Origin: Bradyrhizobium sp. BRP22
Lineage (GTDB): Bacteria; Pseudomonadota; Alphaproteobacteria; Rhizobiales; Xanthobacteraceae
NCBI RefSeq assembly: GCF_020194175.1
Contig: NZ_JADYVX010000005.1
Location: 281,507-345,506, forward strand
Direction of reading: 5' to 3'
Length of the DNA: 64,000 nucleotides
Shown: positions 26,635 through 37,767 of the stretch, one piece after another
Layout: every line of letters starts with the position of its first letter
Numbering within the stretch: position 1 is the stretch's first letter
Notes under the pieces: model-generated
Databases searched by the model: none
What the model was told of the DNA's origin: nothing
What the model saw: only the letters and a program-made list of their open reading frames with translations
Made by a program: the position numbers and the translations under genes

Positions 26635-27509
26635 TTCTTCAATCCGAGGAATTCGGCTACCCTTGCCCTCACGTCGGCGTCACGCATCAGTCGGGCGGTA
26701 ACCTCCGCTGGTGGAAGTCCCTTCAGCTCCCTGGGTTTCACGCCTTCGCGCAGCGCCTTCAGGGTGTCGTATATTGCCTGCGTGGCGGCCGCGAACGGTG
26801 CATGCCCCTGCAGCGCGATCTTGACGCGATGGCTTGCGAGAAACGCCGCATCGTCGAGCTCACCCTGGGTGTTGCCGAGCACCAGCGGAAGCGTTGTCAC
26901 CGCCGCGATCGCCTCAAGCTCCCGCCGCGTCGTCAAACCCGTGAAGAACAGCGCATCGACGCCGGTCGCGTCGTAGGCCTTGGCCCGCGCCAGACAATCG
27001 TCAAATTCCGACGCCTGGGCACCACCGCCTCGCGTTCCGGTGCGGCCCATGATCACCAGGCTCGGATCGCTGCGGCCGTCGAGCGCCGCCTTCATCTTGC
27101 CGACGCCCTCCTCGAGCGGGATCAGTTGCGGGCCCGCGACGCCGAACGCCTGCGGCAACAGCGTATCCTCGATGGTGAGGCCGGCAGCGCCCGCTACCTC
27201 GAGCTCCTGTATCGTGCGGCGGACGTTGAGCGCGTTGCCATACCCGTGGTCGGCATCGACCAGCACCGGCAAGGTCGAAGCGCGCGACATCCGCCGCGTC
27301 TGCTCGGCAAGCTCGGTGAGCGTGATCAGGGCAATGTCGGGATCGCCGAGGATGGCAAGCGACGCCACCGAACCGCCGAACATGCCGAGTTCGAAGCCGA
27401 GATCTTCGGCAATACGGACCGAGATCGGATCGTATACCGATCCGGCGCGAACGCAGGTCGATCCGGCAAGGATCGCACGCAAGGCTTGGCGGCGCGTTGC
27501 GAAAGCCAT
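26631..27509 (-). CDS. Isocitrate lyase/PEP mutase superfamily enzyme, oxaloacetate decarboxylase type
   Basis: 292 residues, TIM-barrel enzyme. Motifs are [20 protein letters not shown] (metal-binding Asp), [14 protein letters not shown] and [11 protein letters not shown]. The [11 protein letters not shown] and TIEDTLLP combination is that of the soluble oxaloacetate decarboxylase subgroup (PA4872-like) rather than true isocitrate or methylisocitrate lyase, which carry the KKCGH motif absent here. It sits between the biotin carboxylase subunit gene (18-base gap) and acylphosphatase (overlap). Oxaloacetate to pyruvate is therefore the likely reaction, moderate certainty. Confidence 0.85.
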   Translation of the reverse strand: MAFATRRQALRAILAGSTCVRAGSVYDPISVRIAEDLGFELGMFGGSVASLAILGDPDIALITLTELAEQTRRMSRASTLPVLVDADHGYGNALNVRRTIQELEVAGAAGLTIEDTLLPQAFGVAGPQLIPLEEGVGKMKAALDGRSDPSLVIMGRTGTRGGGAQASEFDDCLARAKAYDATGVDALFFTGLTTRRELEAIAAVTTLPLVLGNTQGELDDAAFLASHRVKIALQGHAPFAAATQAIYDTLKALREGVKPRELKGLPPAEVTARLMRDADVRARVAEFLGLKK

Positions 27510-27527
27510 TGCGGCCTCCTTTTTTTC

Positions 27528-29543
<2,016 letters not shown>

Positions 29544-29688
29544 GTTCTTCTTGCTTGAGCGTTTAGGCAGGATCCTCGCCCGCGATATGGCACGGGCGGC
29601 GAGCGTCTCAATTGACGTGGTACAGGAAAACTCAGGAGAGGCAACGGTCTATATCGAGGCGGCGGGCTTGCTCCAGCGCCCGACGCCG

Positions 29689-29898
29689 TCAACCCGAATA
29701 GGTATTAAATCTACCACGCGCATGGGCGCGAGAGACGGCCTTCATCAGCTCGCTTATCTCGTTTTCCAGATAATCATTGGCCACGATCAGCGCGCGGATC
29801 GTTGCCCGCATATCACCGCCGCAGGCCGCGATCGCCTCGTCCACGGCAGTCTCCAGGCCGTCGATATCCTCGGTGCTGGCACTGGGAAGGGAGGACAT
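29689..29898 (-). CDS. Small conserved hypothetical protein
   Basis: 69 residues, MSSLPSASTEDIDGLETAV..., ending in the GRFNTYSG tail. It is acidic at the N-terminus, with helical stretches ATIRALIVANDYLENEISELMKAVSRA. I recognise it as a conserved rhizobial hypothetical of unknown function. The ATG at 29898 begins the conserved part; the frame is open to 29928. Confidence 0.75.
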   Translation of the reverse strand: MSSLPSASTEDIDGLETAVDEAIAACGGDMRATIRALIVANDYLENEISELMKAVSRAHARGRFNTYSG

Positions 29899-30074
29899 CT
29901 GGCGATTTCCGGGATGCGGGACGGGCATTAATGTTCTCTTTTTGTTCTCTCATGTCAACCCACGGATCGGTCGCTACCGACCGGTTCCAACGGCTTTTTT
30001 CCAACGCGGAATAGCTTCGCGGGCGCTTCGTGCTAGAAGGCTCTCCCCCGCACGCCATCCCATCGATATAGACC

Positions 30075-30836
30075 ATGTCATTACGCACATTGATCGCAGG
30101 GCTGATCCTGATCGCCCTTCCCGCGAGCCAAGCGCTCGCCGCCAACGCCACCGTCAAGGACGGCAGTACGCTTCAGCTCGGCAACACGACCTACCGGCTC
30201 GATGGCATCGACGTGCCACCTGTCGACCAATTGTGCATCGACGAGCACGCCGAGAGCTGGACCTGCGGCATCGAGGCCCGTGACCAGCTGGCGAGGCTGA
30301 TCGGCGACCGTCAGGTCCGCTGCGACGATCTCGGCCCTGACCTGACCTACAAGAAACGGCGTCTCGGCGTGTGCAAGATCGAAGGCGATCCGACCAGCCT
30401 CAGCGAGCTGATGGTCCAGCAGGGCTTTGCCCTCAACGTCGAAGCTTCGGCCACCGGCCGCTTCAAGCCCGACGAGGCGCGCGCCAAGGAAGACCGCCGG
30501 GGGCTGTGGAAGGGCTGCTTCGTCGCGCCGCAGGAGTTCCGCCGCGGCAAGCAGGATGGCGCGCTGCTCGGAGGATCATGCCCCGCCGATCGCGATCGCG
30601 CGATCCGCGACGTGATCTTCCCCGACGATCTCCCGATGCCCGCAAGCTGTAACATCAAGGGCAAGTTCGCCGTGCGTGCCCGGGTCACCGGCGACATCGG
30701 CATCTATCATTTGCAGGCATGCCGCAGTTACCCTGGATTAACCAAGCCCGACCGCTGGTTCTGCTCCGAGGATGACGCGCAGGCCGCGGGATTCCGCAGG
30801 GCCTATAATTGCCGGCCCGGCAGCAAGGCCAAATGA
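30075..30836 (+). CDS. Exported thermonuclease-like (SNase) protein
   Basis: 253 residues with signal peptide about 1-22 (cleavage near ALAA-NATV). The staphylococcal nuclease OB fold can be seen in TVKDGSTLQLGNTTYRLDGIDVPP, EARDQLARLIGDRQVRCD and RRLGVCKIEG, with Arg and Asp at places used for catalysis and calcium binding in SNase, and the family close PDEARAKEDRRGLWKG. The C-terminal 90 residues with paired Cys (ASCNIKGKF, ACRSYPG, FCSEDDAQAAGFRRAYNC) form an extra domain seen in rhizobial homologues. Nuclease activity is likely but not assured. Confidence 0.85.
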   Translation: MSLRTLIAGLILIALPASQALAANATVKDGSTLQLGNTTYRLDGIDVPPVDQLCIDEHAESWTCGIEARDQLARLIGDRQVRCDDLGPDLTYKKRRLGVCKIEGDPTSLSELMVQQGFALNVEASATGRFKPDEARAKEDRRGLWKGCFVAPQEFRRGKQDGALLGGSCPADRDRAIRDVIFPDDLPMPASCNIKGKFAVRARVTGDIGIYHLQACRSYPGLTKPDRWFCSEDDAQAAGFRRAYNCRPGSKAK

Positions 30837-30892
30837 CTGTTGGCAAGCCCTCTTCCGTTGTGTGAGACTACGCGAAGAGGTCGCCCGCCCCG

Positions 30893-33358
30893 ATGCCGTC
30901 AGACCCTATGAACGTCCTTCCCGAGACGCTCGCCGCTGAACGGCTGCGCCAGCATCTGGAAGAGATTGCGCGCGAACGCGACCGCGCGCATCGCGCATTG
31001 CAGGAGCGCGAGGCGGACCTGGCGCGCATCCAGCGAATGGTCCGGGTCGGCGGGTTGGAAATCGATTTCCGCGACGGCGCCAAGACCCGCCGCTCCCCTG
31101 AATATCTCCTCGTTCACGGGCTGCCCCCCGACGCCATCAACGAGACCTACGAAGACTGGGTCGATCGCATCCACCCCGAGGATCGCGAGCGCACGATCAA
31201 ACACCTGTTCGGGGTCCTGAAGAGCAACGGCGAAGATTATTCGGCAGAGTACCGCATCATCCGGCCAAGCGACGGCGACATCCGATGGATCCGCGTCGTC
31301 GCCAAGATCGAGCGCGACCGCAACGGCCGCGCGCACCGCATGGTCGGCGCCGATCTCGATGTCACCGATCAAGTGCTGGCGCAGGCTACTTTGCGCGAAA
31401 GCGAGGAGCGCTTTCGCCTGATCGCCGACAGCGCGCCGGTTCCGATCTGGGTGACGAAACTCGATCGCACCCGCTCCTTCGCCAACCAGGCCTATGTCGA
31501 TTTCCTTGGCCTTCCCTATGAAGAAGCCATCAAGTTCGACTGGCGCAAGCGACTGCATCCTGACGACATGTCTCGTATCGTTCAGGAATCGATCGCGGGC
31601 GAAGCCTCGCTGAAACCATTCGTGCTGGAGGCACGCTACCGGCGCGCCGACGGCGAATGGCGCTGGCTGAGGTCGGAGTCGCAACCGCGCTGGGATCCGA
31701 ACGGCAACCATATCGGGTTCATCGGGGTCGCCCACGACATCACCGCGGCCAAGCAGGCCGAGATCGAGCTGCGCCGGCTGAACGAGACACTGGAGTTGCG
31801 CATCTCCGAGCGCACCGCGCAGCTCGAAGCCAGTGAAGCGCAAATGCGCGCAATCTTCGAGACCAGCCACCAATATCAGGTGCTGCTCAATCAGCGCGGC
31901 GAAGTGCTCCATGCCAACCGGACGGCACTGAACGGCATCCGCGCCGAGGCCCGCGATGTCGTTGGCAAACGGTTCTGGGAAACGCCATGGTTCGCCGCGA
32001 CCGACGGCGCACCAAACCTGGTTCGCAACACGTTTATGGCCGTCATGACGGGCGAGGACGCCAAGACCGAGCTGATGCTCCGGCTTCCGACCGGCGAGCG
32101 CTATTTCGATTTCGCGATGCGGCCACTCCGTGACCAGCACGGCACCGTGATCGGCGCCGTGCCGGAAGCCATCGACATCACCGAACGCCGCCAGGGCGAA
32201 GAAGCCCTGCGGCAATCGCAGAAGATGGAAGCTGTCGGCCAGCTCACCGGCGGCGTGGCGCACGACTTCAACAATCTCCTGACCATCATCCGCTCCGCGA
32301 CCGACTTCCTGCGCCGCCGCGACCTGCCCGAGGAGCGTCGCCATCGTTACATCGACGCGATCTCCGAAACGGTCGAGCGCGCGTCCAAGCTGACCGCGCA
32401 GCTACTGGCGTTCGCCCGCCGCCAGCCGCTGAAGCCGCAGGTCTTCAACGTCGGCGCGCAGGTCGACAGCGTGACCCAGCTTATCCGGCCACTGGTCGGC
32501 GCGGGCATCCAGATCGACGTCGAGATCGAGGATCCCGATTGCTTTGCGATCGCGGACATTGCCCAATTCGAGACCGCACTGATCAACCTCGCGGTGAACG
32601 GCCGCGACGCCATGGATGGCGAAGGCCGCCTCGCGATCATGGTGCGGAAGGTGCAGGGCATCCCTGCCCTGCGTGCCCAGCCGACGCGCCGCGGCGACTT
32701 TGTCGCGATCACCATGACCGACACCGGTACCGGCATCGCGCCCGATCATCTGCAATCGATCTTCGAGCCGTTCTTCACCACCAAGGAGGTCGGCAAGGGA
32801 ACCGGGCTCGGCCTGAGCCAGGCATTTGGCTTCGCCAAGCAATCCGATGGCGATATCGAGGTCGTGAGCACGCTCGGACGCGGCGCGACCTTCACGATCT
32901 ATCTGCCGCAGGCAGCACGCCCGGCCGATGCAGCGTCGGCCGCCGCCATTGCCAGCGAACCCGCAACCATGGGCCGCGGCTACCGCGTCCTCGTCGTGGA
33001 GGACAATGACGAGGTTGGCCAGTTCTCCACCGAGCTCTTGGAAGATCTCGGATACTCGGTCAAACGCGTGGCGAATGCCAATGCGGCGCTTGCTCTGTTG
33101 TCGGAAGACGAGTTTTCCGCCGATCTCGTATTCTCCGACGTCATCATGCCTGGCATGAACGGCGTGGAGCTCGCCAGCGTGATCCGCGACCGCTATCCCG
33201 GCCTGCCTGTAGTGCTGACCAGCGGATACAGCAACGTGCTCGCCGAAAACGCGCATCGTGGATTCGAGCTGATCCAGAAACCCTATTCGGTCGAGTCGCT
33301 GTCGCGCATTTTGCGGAAAGCGATTGCGGATCGCGGGGCGATCAGCTCGACCGCCTGA
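30893..33358 (+). CDS. Soluble hybrid sensor histidine kinase with three PAS domains
   Basis: 821 residues, no transmembrane helix. After a coiled-coil start (about 10-45) come three PAS/PAC units (about 48-165, 175-295 and 315-435), the third joined to the kinase by a coiled coil. The dimerisation box is GQLTGGVAHDFNNLL with phospho-accepting H457; the ATPase has the N-box NLAVNGRDAM and G-boxes TDTGTGIAP and KGTGLGLS. A receiver domain (about 697-815) has VLVVEDN, phosphate acceptor D749 in VFSDVIMPGM, TSGYSN and conserved Lys in IQKPYS. It presumably senses a cytosolic or redox signal and passes phosphate through the receiver; no response regulator gene adjoins it. Confidence 0.94.
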   Translation: MPSDPMNVLPETLAAERLRQHLEEIARERDRAHRALQEREADLARIQRMVRVGGLEIDFRDGAKTRRSPEYLLVHGLPPDAINETYEDWVDRIHPEDRERTIKHLFGVLKSNGEDYSAEYRIIRPSDGDIRWIRVVAKIERDRNGRAHRMVGADLDVTDQVLAQATLRESEERFRLIADSAPVPIWVTKLDRTRSFANQAYVDFLGLPYEEAIKFDWRKRLHPDDMSRIVQESIAGEASLKPFVLEARYRRADGEWRWLRSESQPRWDPNGNHIGFIGVAHDITAAKQAEIELRRLNETLELRISERTAQLEASEAQMRAIFETSHQYQVLLNQRGEVLHANRTALNGIRAEARDVVGKRFWETPWFAATDGAPNLVRNTFMAVMTGEDAKTELMLRLPTGERYFDFAMRPLRDQHGTVIGAVPEAIDITERRQGEEALRQSQKMEAVGQLTGGVAHDFNNLLTIIRSATDFLRRRDLPEERRHRYIDAISETVERASKLTAQLLAFARRQPLKPQVFNVGAQVDSVTQLIRPLVGAGIQIDVEIEDPDCFAIADIAQFETALINLAVNGRDAMDGEGRLAIMVRKVQGIPALRAQPTRRGDFVAITMTDTGTGIAPDHLQSIFEPFFTTKEVGKGTGLGLSQAFGFAKQSDGDIEVVSTLGRGATFTIYLPQAARPADAASAAAIASEPATMGRGYRVLVVEDNDEVGQFSTELLEDLGYSVKRVANANAALALLSEDEFSADLVFSDVIMPGMNGVELASVIRDRYPGLPVVLTSGYSNVLAENAHRGFELIQKPYSVESLSRILRKAIADRGAISSTA

Positions 33359-33432
33359 ACCTCAACTCCGTCACCCTATTGGAACCACATCCCTCATCGG
33401 CGGTTCTTGCCGGAGAAACGGAGGATAACACG

Positions 33433-33903
33433 ATGGCAACTTCATCACGTCAACGACGAGTCACCGGCAGGGTGATGCACGAGTTCAAGCATGGCGAGCT
33501 GAAGAGCGGACGTGGCGGCCGCGCGGGCAAGGTCAAGAACCGGCGGCAGGCGATCGCCATCGCGCTGCAGGAAGCCGGCGCCTCAAAATACCAGAGCGGA
33601 CGCCGCAACCGCCGTAACCTGCGCCGCACCGAGCGGAAGGAAGCCCAAGGCCGCACCGCCCAGCAGGAGCGCGAGGGCAAGTCGCGCGTCGGCGCTTCCC
33701 GCAAACGCGAAAGCACCCGCGCGATGGGCGGCCGCAATGCCCGCAAGCCCACCGCCCGCGGGCGCAAGGCCGCAATCTCCCGAGCCCGCAAGCGCGACGG
33801 GCATACGCGGCAGGAGCTTTACGCCCGGGCGCAGCGGCGCGGCATCGAAGGCCGCTCGAAAATGACCAAGCAGCAACTGGAGAACGCGCTCGGCATCCGC
33901 TGA
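33433..33903 (+). CDS. DUF6496 protein with C-terminal SAP/Rho-N-like motif
   Basis: 156-residue, extremely basic protein (Arg/Lys throughout). The N-terminus carries the DUF6496 pattern VTGRVMHEFKHGELKSGRGG, QAIAIALQEAGASKY. The last 35 residues, TRQELYARAQRRGIEGRSK and MTKQQLENALG, resemble the short SAP/Rho N-terminal helix-extended-helix that binds nucleic acid. Together these suggest a nucleoid-associated or stress-related DNA-binding protein, an inference. It begins 30 codons after the histidine kinase gene on the same strand, ATG at 33433 with GGAG upstream. Confidence 0.85.
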   Translation: MATSSRQRRVTGRVMHEFKHGELKSGRGGRAGKVKNRRQAIAIALQEAGASKYQSGRRNRRNLRRTERKEAQGRTAQQEREGKSRVGASRKRESTRAMGGRNARKPTARGRKAAISRARKRDGHTRQELYARAQRRGIEGRSKMTKQQLENALGIR

Positions 33904-33918
33904 GCGCGTTTTCTTCCG

Positions 33919-34365
33919 CTATTGGCCGGAAATATCGATGAGGGCGATACCGATATCTGCCCTTTTCTTCCGACGTAACCTTGCCGGCGTCTCCGTCAGC
34001 ACCACCTCGAGGGTCGGCCGCACCACGCCGGCGAGCAGGTGGCCGCCGCGCGTGGAGCCGTCCGACAGCCCGAGCACGATGTGAACGTGCAGGCTGGCCT
34101 TGCCGTCATCGCCGATCGCGACGTCGCCGATCGCGCTCAACACCTCGCATTGCTCGTTGACCTCGATCTTCCGGTAGGATTTCGAACCGAAATCGAACCA
34201 GCCGACGGTCGCCCTCTCGAACGCCCCGATTGCGGTCAGCGACGCCGCCGAAATCTCGGCCGCATCGGCAAACTTTGTCAGCGCCGCGAACGCTTCGTCG
34301 CCGGTGTCGAGGATGATGACATGGACCTGCGCACCCGGCTCGTCGGAGATCAATTTGCTTCGCAT
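33919..34365 (-). CDS. PPC/DUF296 domain protein
   Basis: 148 residues comprising one PPC (plants and prokaryotes conserved, DUF296) domain: VHVIILDTGDEAFAALTKFA, ISAASLTAIGAFERATVGWF, LHVHIVLGLSDGSTRGGHL, and LEVVLTE. The His/Gly-rich loop HVHIVLG...GGHL is the usual metal-binding feature. In plants the domain accompanies AT hooks; bacterial singles are trimers of unknown role. It follows the PfpI-like gene by 16 bases and is probably cotranscribed with it. Confidence 0.92.
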   Translation of the reverse strand: MRSKLISDEPGAQVHVIILDTGDEAFAALTKFADAAEISAASLTAIGAFERATVGWFDFGSKSYRKIEVNEQCEVLSAIGDVAIGDDGKASLHVHIVLGLSDGSTRGGHLLAGVVRPTLEVVLTETPARLRRKKRADIGIALIDISGQ

Positions 34366-34381
34366 CGGCTGGTTCGCTTCG

Positions 34382-34942
34382 TCAGGCTGCGCTGCGTTGG
34401 GCGTGGCGGCCTTCCTTCACCTCCTCGATGATCTTGGCACTGAAAGCCTCGAGATCGCCGGGATTGCGGGACGTGATCACGCCCTGATCGGTCACCACCT
34501 GGGAATCCTCCCACTTGGCGCCGGCATTCATCACGTCGGTCTTGATCGACTTGTACGAGGTCATCCGCCGCCCTTTGGCGATCCCGGTTTCGATCAGAAG
34601 CCAGGGCGCGTGGCAGACCGCCGCGACGACCTTCTTGGCGTCAAATATGTCCTTGATGAACTTCAGCGCCTTCGGCTCGGCCCGCAGCAGGTCCGGATTG
34701 ATCTGTCCGCCCGGCAGCACGATCGCGTCGTAGTCGGAGGCGGAAACCTGGTCGAGCGTCTTGTCGACCTTCACCGGCCTCCCCCAATCTTTCAGGTCCC
34801 AGCCCTTGATCTCGCCCGCGGCCGGCGAAACCACGTCGACGGTCGCGCCGGCCTTCTTGAGCCGATCGCGCGGCACTTCCAGTTCCGACTGCTCGAAGCC
34901 GTGGGTGGCGAGGATTGCGATCTTCTTGCCTTTCAAGTCCAT
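34382..34942 (-). CDS. DJ-1/PfpI family protein
   Basis: 186-residue class I glutamine-amidotransferase-like protein. IAILATHGFEQSELEVPRDRL carries the conserved Glu that supports the nucleophile; the nucleophile elbow is AAVCHAPWLL with catalytic Cys; His follows it. DAIVLPGGQINPD completes the pattern. Members act as deglycases, chaperones or proteases of damaged proteins under stress. The start at 34942 opens with MDLKGKKIAIL, typical of the family; the frame extends to 34999. The flavoprotein gene lies upstream on the same strand. Confidence 0.92.
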   Translation of the reverse strand: MDLKGKKIAILATHGFEQSELEVPRDRLKKAGATVDVVSPAAGEIKGWDLKDWGRPVKVDKTLDQVSASDYDAIVLPGGQINPDLLRAEPKALKFIKDIFDAKKVVAAVCHAPWLLIETGIAKGRRMTSYKSIKTDVMNAGAKWEDSQVVTDQGVITSRNPGDLEAFSAKIIEEVKEGRHAQRSAA

Positions 34943-35046
34943 TGGAAACTCCGTTCGCAAATGCATGGGAGATGCCGACCAATCGGCAACGCCGGACATC
35001 GTTCCCGTACACCGCCGAATTGATCCACCCTCGCCAGGAACCCATG

Positions 35047-36123
35047 CTATTTCGGCTTCGGCTCGACCAGCCCCGCTGCCGGATTCCGCAGCTTGCCCTC
35101 ACGCGCGAGCTTCACGGCGTTGCCAAGCGTTCGCGCGACATTCAAGGTCTCCTCCTGGAACGCCCTGTCCTCATCGAGCGACCGATGCGAGGTCGCGTAA
35201 GGCTCCATGTAGCCGATATACCCGTCGAGTTCGCCCGCTCGACCCGCCGAGATCAGCTCCATATCCGTCAGCCAATCCGACAGCGACCGCCGCATCGTTT
35301 CCGCGCCAACGGAGTCGCCGTGCACGACGAGGCCGAAATAGCGGCCGGCGAGATGCCGAGGATAAGGCCAACCCTTCAACTCGAGCGCCTTGGCTTCATC
35401 GGCATGCTTGCCATGGGTGGAGGTCGGATCGGGATTGCAGCCATCGGCGCAGACCATCCGATCCATCATCGCCTTCAGCCCGGTCGGCGCGTGATACCAG
35501 TTCACCGGCGACACGATCAGGATGCCATGCGCGGCCACCCACAGGGGATAGATCTCGTTCATCCAGTCGTCGGTCTGGCCGAGGGCATAGTTCGGATAAC
35601 AACTGCAGGGCCAGTGGCAGAGCGCCGGCGATGTGGAGAGACAGGACTTGCAGGGATGGATCTGCTTGCCGAACTCGGACGCCAGCCGCGAGAGGTCGAG
35701 GATGTCGACGGCAAGTCCCATTTCGATGAAGACAGCCTCGGCGAGCTTGACCAATCGCCAGCTCTTGGACATTTCGCCGGGACAGGTGTGCTCGCTGCGG
35801 GAGGAGCCGTTGATGATCAGGATGCGGGGCGTCTCCGCCGCATCGTCATGGCGCCGCTGGGCCGCCAAGATCGCGTCGCGCGCGGCGAGCCAATCCACCG
35901 CCAGTTCGTATTCCGGATCGGCGAAGCCCGGCCCCGCCTTGCGCGTCAGCGGCGCCTTGCGGGAATGGCTGTAGGCATCCCATGCCGCATCGATGATGGC
36001 GTCGACTTCCCGCTGCAGCGGCTTGAAGGCGGGATCGACGAAACGGCTGCGGTAGCGTCGCGCGAACTCCTCGCGCGGCAATTTGACGGGCGGCATCCCC
36101 TTGCGGACGTCCGGCGCCGTCAT
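35047..36123 (-). CDS. NADPH-dependent FMN reductase-like flavoprotein with Cys cluster
   Basis: 358 residues. A flavodoxin-like fold is shown by PRILIINGSSRSEHTCPGEMSKSW (phosphate loop), DILDLSRLASEFG, a Cys cluster PCKSCLSTSPALCHWPCSCYPN typical of iron-sulfur flavoproteins, and GILIVSPVNWYHAPTGLKAMMDRM. An N-terminal extension of about 110 residues (VKLPREEFARRYRSRFVDP) precedes it. Likely an electron-transfer or quinone-reducing enzyme; the exact substrate is unknown. It lies 104 bases upstream of the PfpI gene, so the three - strand genes may form one stress-linked unit. Confidence 0.87.
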   Translation of the reverse strand: MTAPDVRKGMPPVKLPREEFARRYRSRFVDPAFKPLQREVDAIIDAAWDAYSHSRKAPLTRKAGPGFADPEYELAVDWLAARDAILAAQRRHDDAAETPRILIINGSSRSEHTCPGEMSKSWRLVKLAEAVFIEMGLAVDILDLSRLASEFGKQIHPCKSCLSTSPALCHWPCSCYPNYALGQTDDWMNEIYPLWVAAHGILIVSPVNWYHAPTGLKAMMDRMVCADGCNPDPTSTHGKHADEAKALELKGWPYPRHLAGRYFGLVVHGDSVGAETMRRSLSDWLTDMELISAGRAGELDGYIGYMEPYATSHRSLDEDRAFQEETLNVARTLGNAVKLAREGKLRNPAAGLVEPKPK

Positions 36124-36223
36124 GTCGCACCCCTCTCGGAACTGTGAACGTAAGATGACATGTCGCGTTAACAACGTGACGCCCGCGAAGAGAGTTCCGG
36201 CCCCAAGAGGAGCGCCGCCACCG

Positions 36224-37129
36224 ATGTCCGAGAAGCTGGATCGCAAGGTCAAGACGGCGCTCGACGAAACGCGCCTGCTCGTCCTCGGCATCCAGGTCCT
36301 GCTCGGCTTTCAATTCCAGGCCTTCTTCCAGACCGGCTTTCCGGCGCTCTCCTCCGCGTCGAAAACGCTGTGCGCCATCGGGCTTGCGCTGCAGATGCTG
36401 TCGCTGGGGCTGCTGATCGCTCCGTCGATGGAACACCGTCTCGTCGAGCAGGGTTCTTCATCCAAGCGCCTGGTCCGCGCGACGTCCTTCTATACGACCG
36501 CCGGGCTGGTTCCTTTCTCTTTAAGCCTTGGTCTCGCCGCCTACGTCGTGATTGAAGGACATTTCGGTTGGCTCGCGGGAGTCACAAGCGGACTCGCGCT
36601 AATATTCGCATCAAGTTTTGCATGGTTCGGAGTGGAGATGTTTCACCGGGAGAAACCGCCGATGCCCGATTCAGAAGGAACGACTCCGCTCACGACAAAG
36701 GTCGAGCAAGTGCTGACCGAGGCACGCGTCATCATCCCCGGCGCGCAGGCCCTGTTCGGCTTTCAATTCATCGCCATGCTGACCACCGGCTTCGAGGAAA
36801 TGCCGCAGACGGCAAAGATCGTGCACGCCGTCGCGCTCGGCCTCGTCGCCATGAACGTCATCCTGCTGATGACGCCGGCTGCCCTGCACCGGCTTTCCTA
36901 TGGCGGCGCGGATTCGGAGAGCTTTCTGCGCGCTGCTTCCGCGCTGGTAACAGCAGCGCCATTGTTTCTCGCTGCCGGCATCGCCGCGGAGAGCTACGTC
37001 GTGCTCGGCAGGATCACGAGCAGCACACTCGCCGCCACTTACGCAGCGGCGAGTTTTCTTTTCCTGATCGGATTCTGGTACGCCCTGCCGCTGACCGTGC
37101 GATGGGCGGATACTTACCGCAAGCCGTGA
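36224..37129 (+). CDS. DUF6328 family membrane protein, internally duplicated
   Basis: 301 residues with eight probable membrane helices in two similar halves. Half one opens LDETRLLVLGIQVLLGFQFQAFFQTGF and half two LTEARVIIPGAQALFGFQFIAMLTTGF; each is followed by four helices. Most DUF6328 proteins I know are single units, so this appears to be a tandem fusion. A ribosome binding site AGAGG lies upstream of the ATG at 36224. No function is known. It is divergent from the flavoprotein gene. Confidence 0.82.
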   Translation: MSEKLDRKVKTALDETRLLVLGIQVLLGFQFQAFFQTGFPALSSASKTLCAIGLALQMLSLGLLIAPSMEHRLVEQGSSSKRLVRATSFYTTAGLVPFSLSLGLAAYVVIEGHFGWLAGVTSGLALIFASSFAWFGVEMFHREKPPMPDSEGTTPLTTKVEQVLTEARVIIPGAQALFGFQFIAMLTTGFEEMPQTAKIVHAVALGLVAMNVILLMTPAALHRLSYGGADSESFLRAASALVTAAPLFLAAGIAAESYVVLGRITSSTLAATYAAASFLFLIGFWYALPLTVRWADTYRKP

Positions 37130-37139
37130 CGCCGCGACG

Positions 37140-37679
37140 TCACTTGCGATTCTTGTCCAGCGCCTGCGCCATCTCGAGATGATGCCGCAGCGCCGGCAGC
37201 GTCTTGCCGGCCCATTCCTTCAGCTTCGGATTGTCGCCGCCGTTGGCGTAGCGTTCGAACAGCGAGACCGCATCCTTGTGCGCACTCACCTGCATCGGGT
37301 CGTACTGGCTTGCAAAGCTCTCGGGCTTGGTGTCGCGCAGCTTGTCGAGCTTGCTTTGCGCGGACGAATCCAGCCCCGATGGAAGCTGCGCGCCCTCGCC
37401 GCTCGTGACCAGGCCCTTCAGCTCGTTGCTTGTCTTGGTGTGATCGGCGATCATCTGCGCCGCGAACCTCTTCTCCTCCGCGTTGCCTTTCTGCTCGGCG
37501 ATCTTGCCCGCCTCGATCTCCAGCATGTCGCTGATTGCGGCTTCCTTGACGAAATCGGCCGTCGAGGGAGCGACGCCCAACACCGAGTTGACGCCGGTCT
37601 TCTCGCCGACCGATTGCGCGGCTGCCGAGGTGGAAATGAAGGCGACGGCGATCACCGTCACCACGATCGATCTTTTCAT
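37140..37679 (-). CDS. DUF4142 exported protein
   Basis: 179 residues with signal peptide about 1-21 (AVAFISTSAAAQ). The DUF4142 four-helix pattern is visible: STADFVKEAAISDMLEIEAGKIA, KRFAAQMIADHTKTSNEL, DPMQVSAHKDAVSLFERYA and LPALRHHLEMAQAL. It is a ferritin-like helical bundle without an obvious complete metal site; periplasmic. ATG 37679 is the start of the signal peptide. It faces the DUF6328 gene tail to tail with a 10-base gap. Confidence 0.93.
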   Translation of the reverse strand: MKRSIVVTVIAVAFISTSAAAQSVGEKTGVNSVLGVAPSTADFVKEAAISDMLEIEAGKIAEQKGNAEEKRFAAQMIADHTKTSNELKGLVTSGEGAQLPSGLDSSAQSKLDKLRDTKPESFASQYDPMQVSAHKDAVSLFERYANGGDNPKLKEWAGKTLPALRHHLEMAQALDKNRK

Positions 37680-37767
37680 AGGCTTGCCTCTCGTTAAGGT
37701 TGTGAGCGGCAAACCCGTGGCTGGAATTTTCGTTCCTATGAGCGTTCACCGCCTCCGACGCGAGGAT

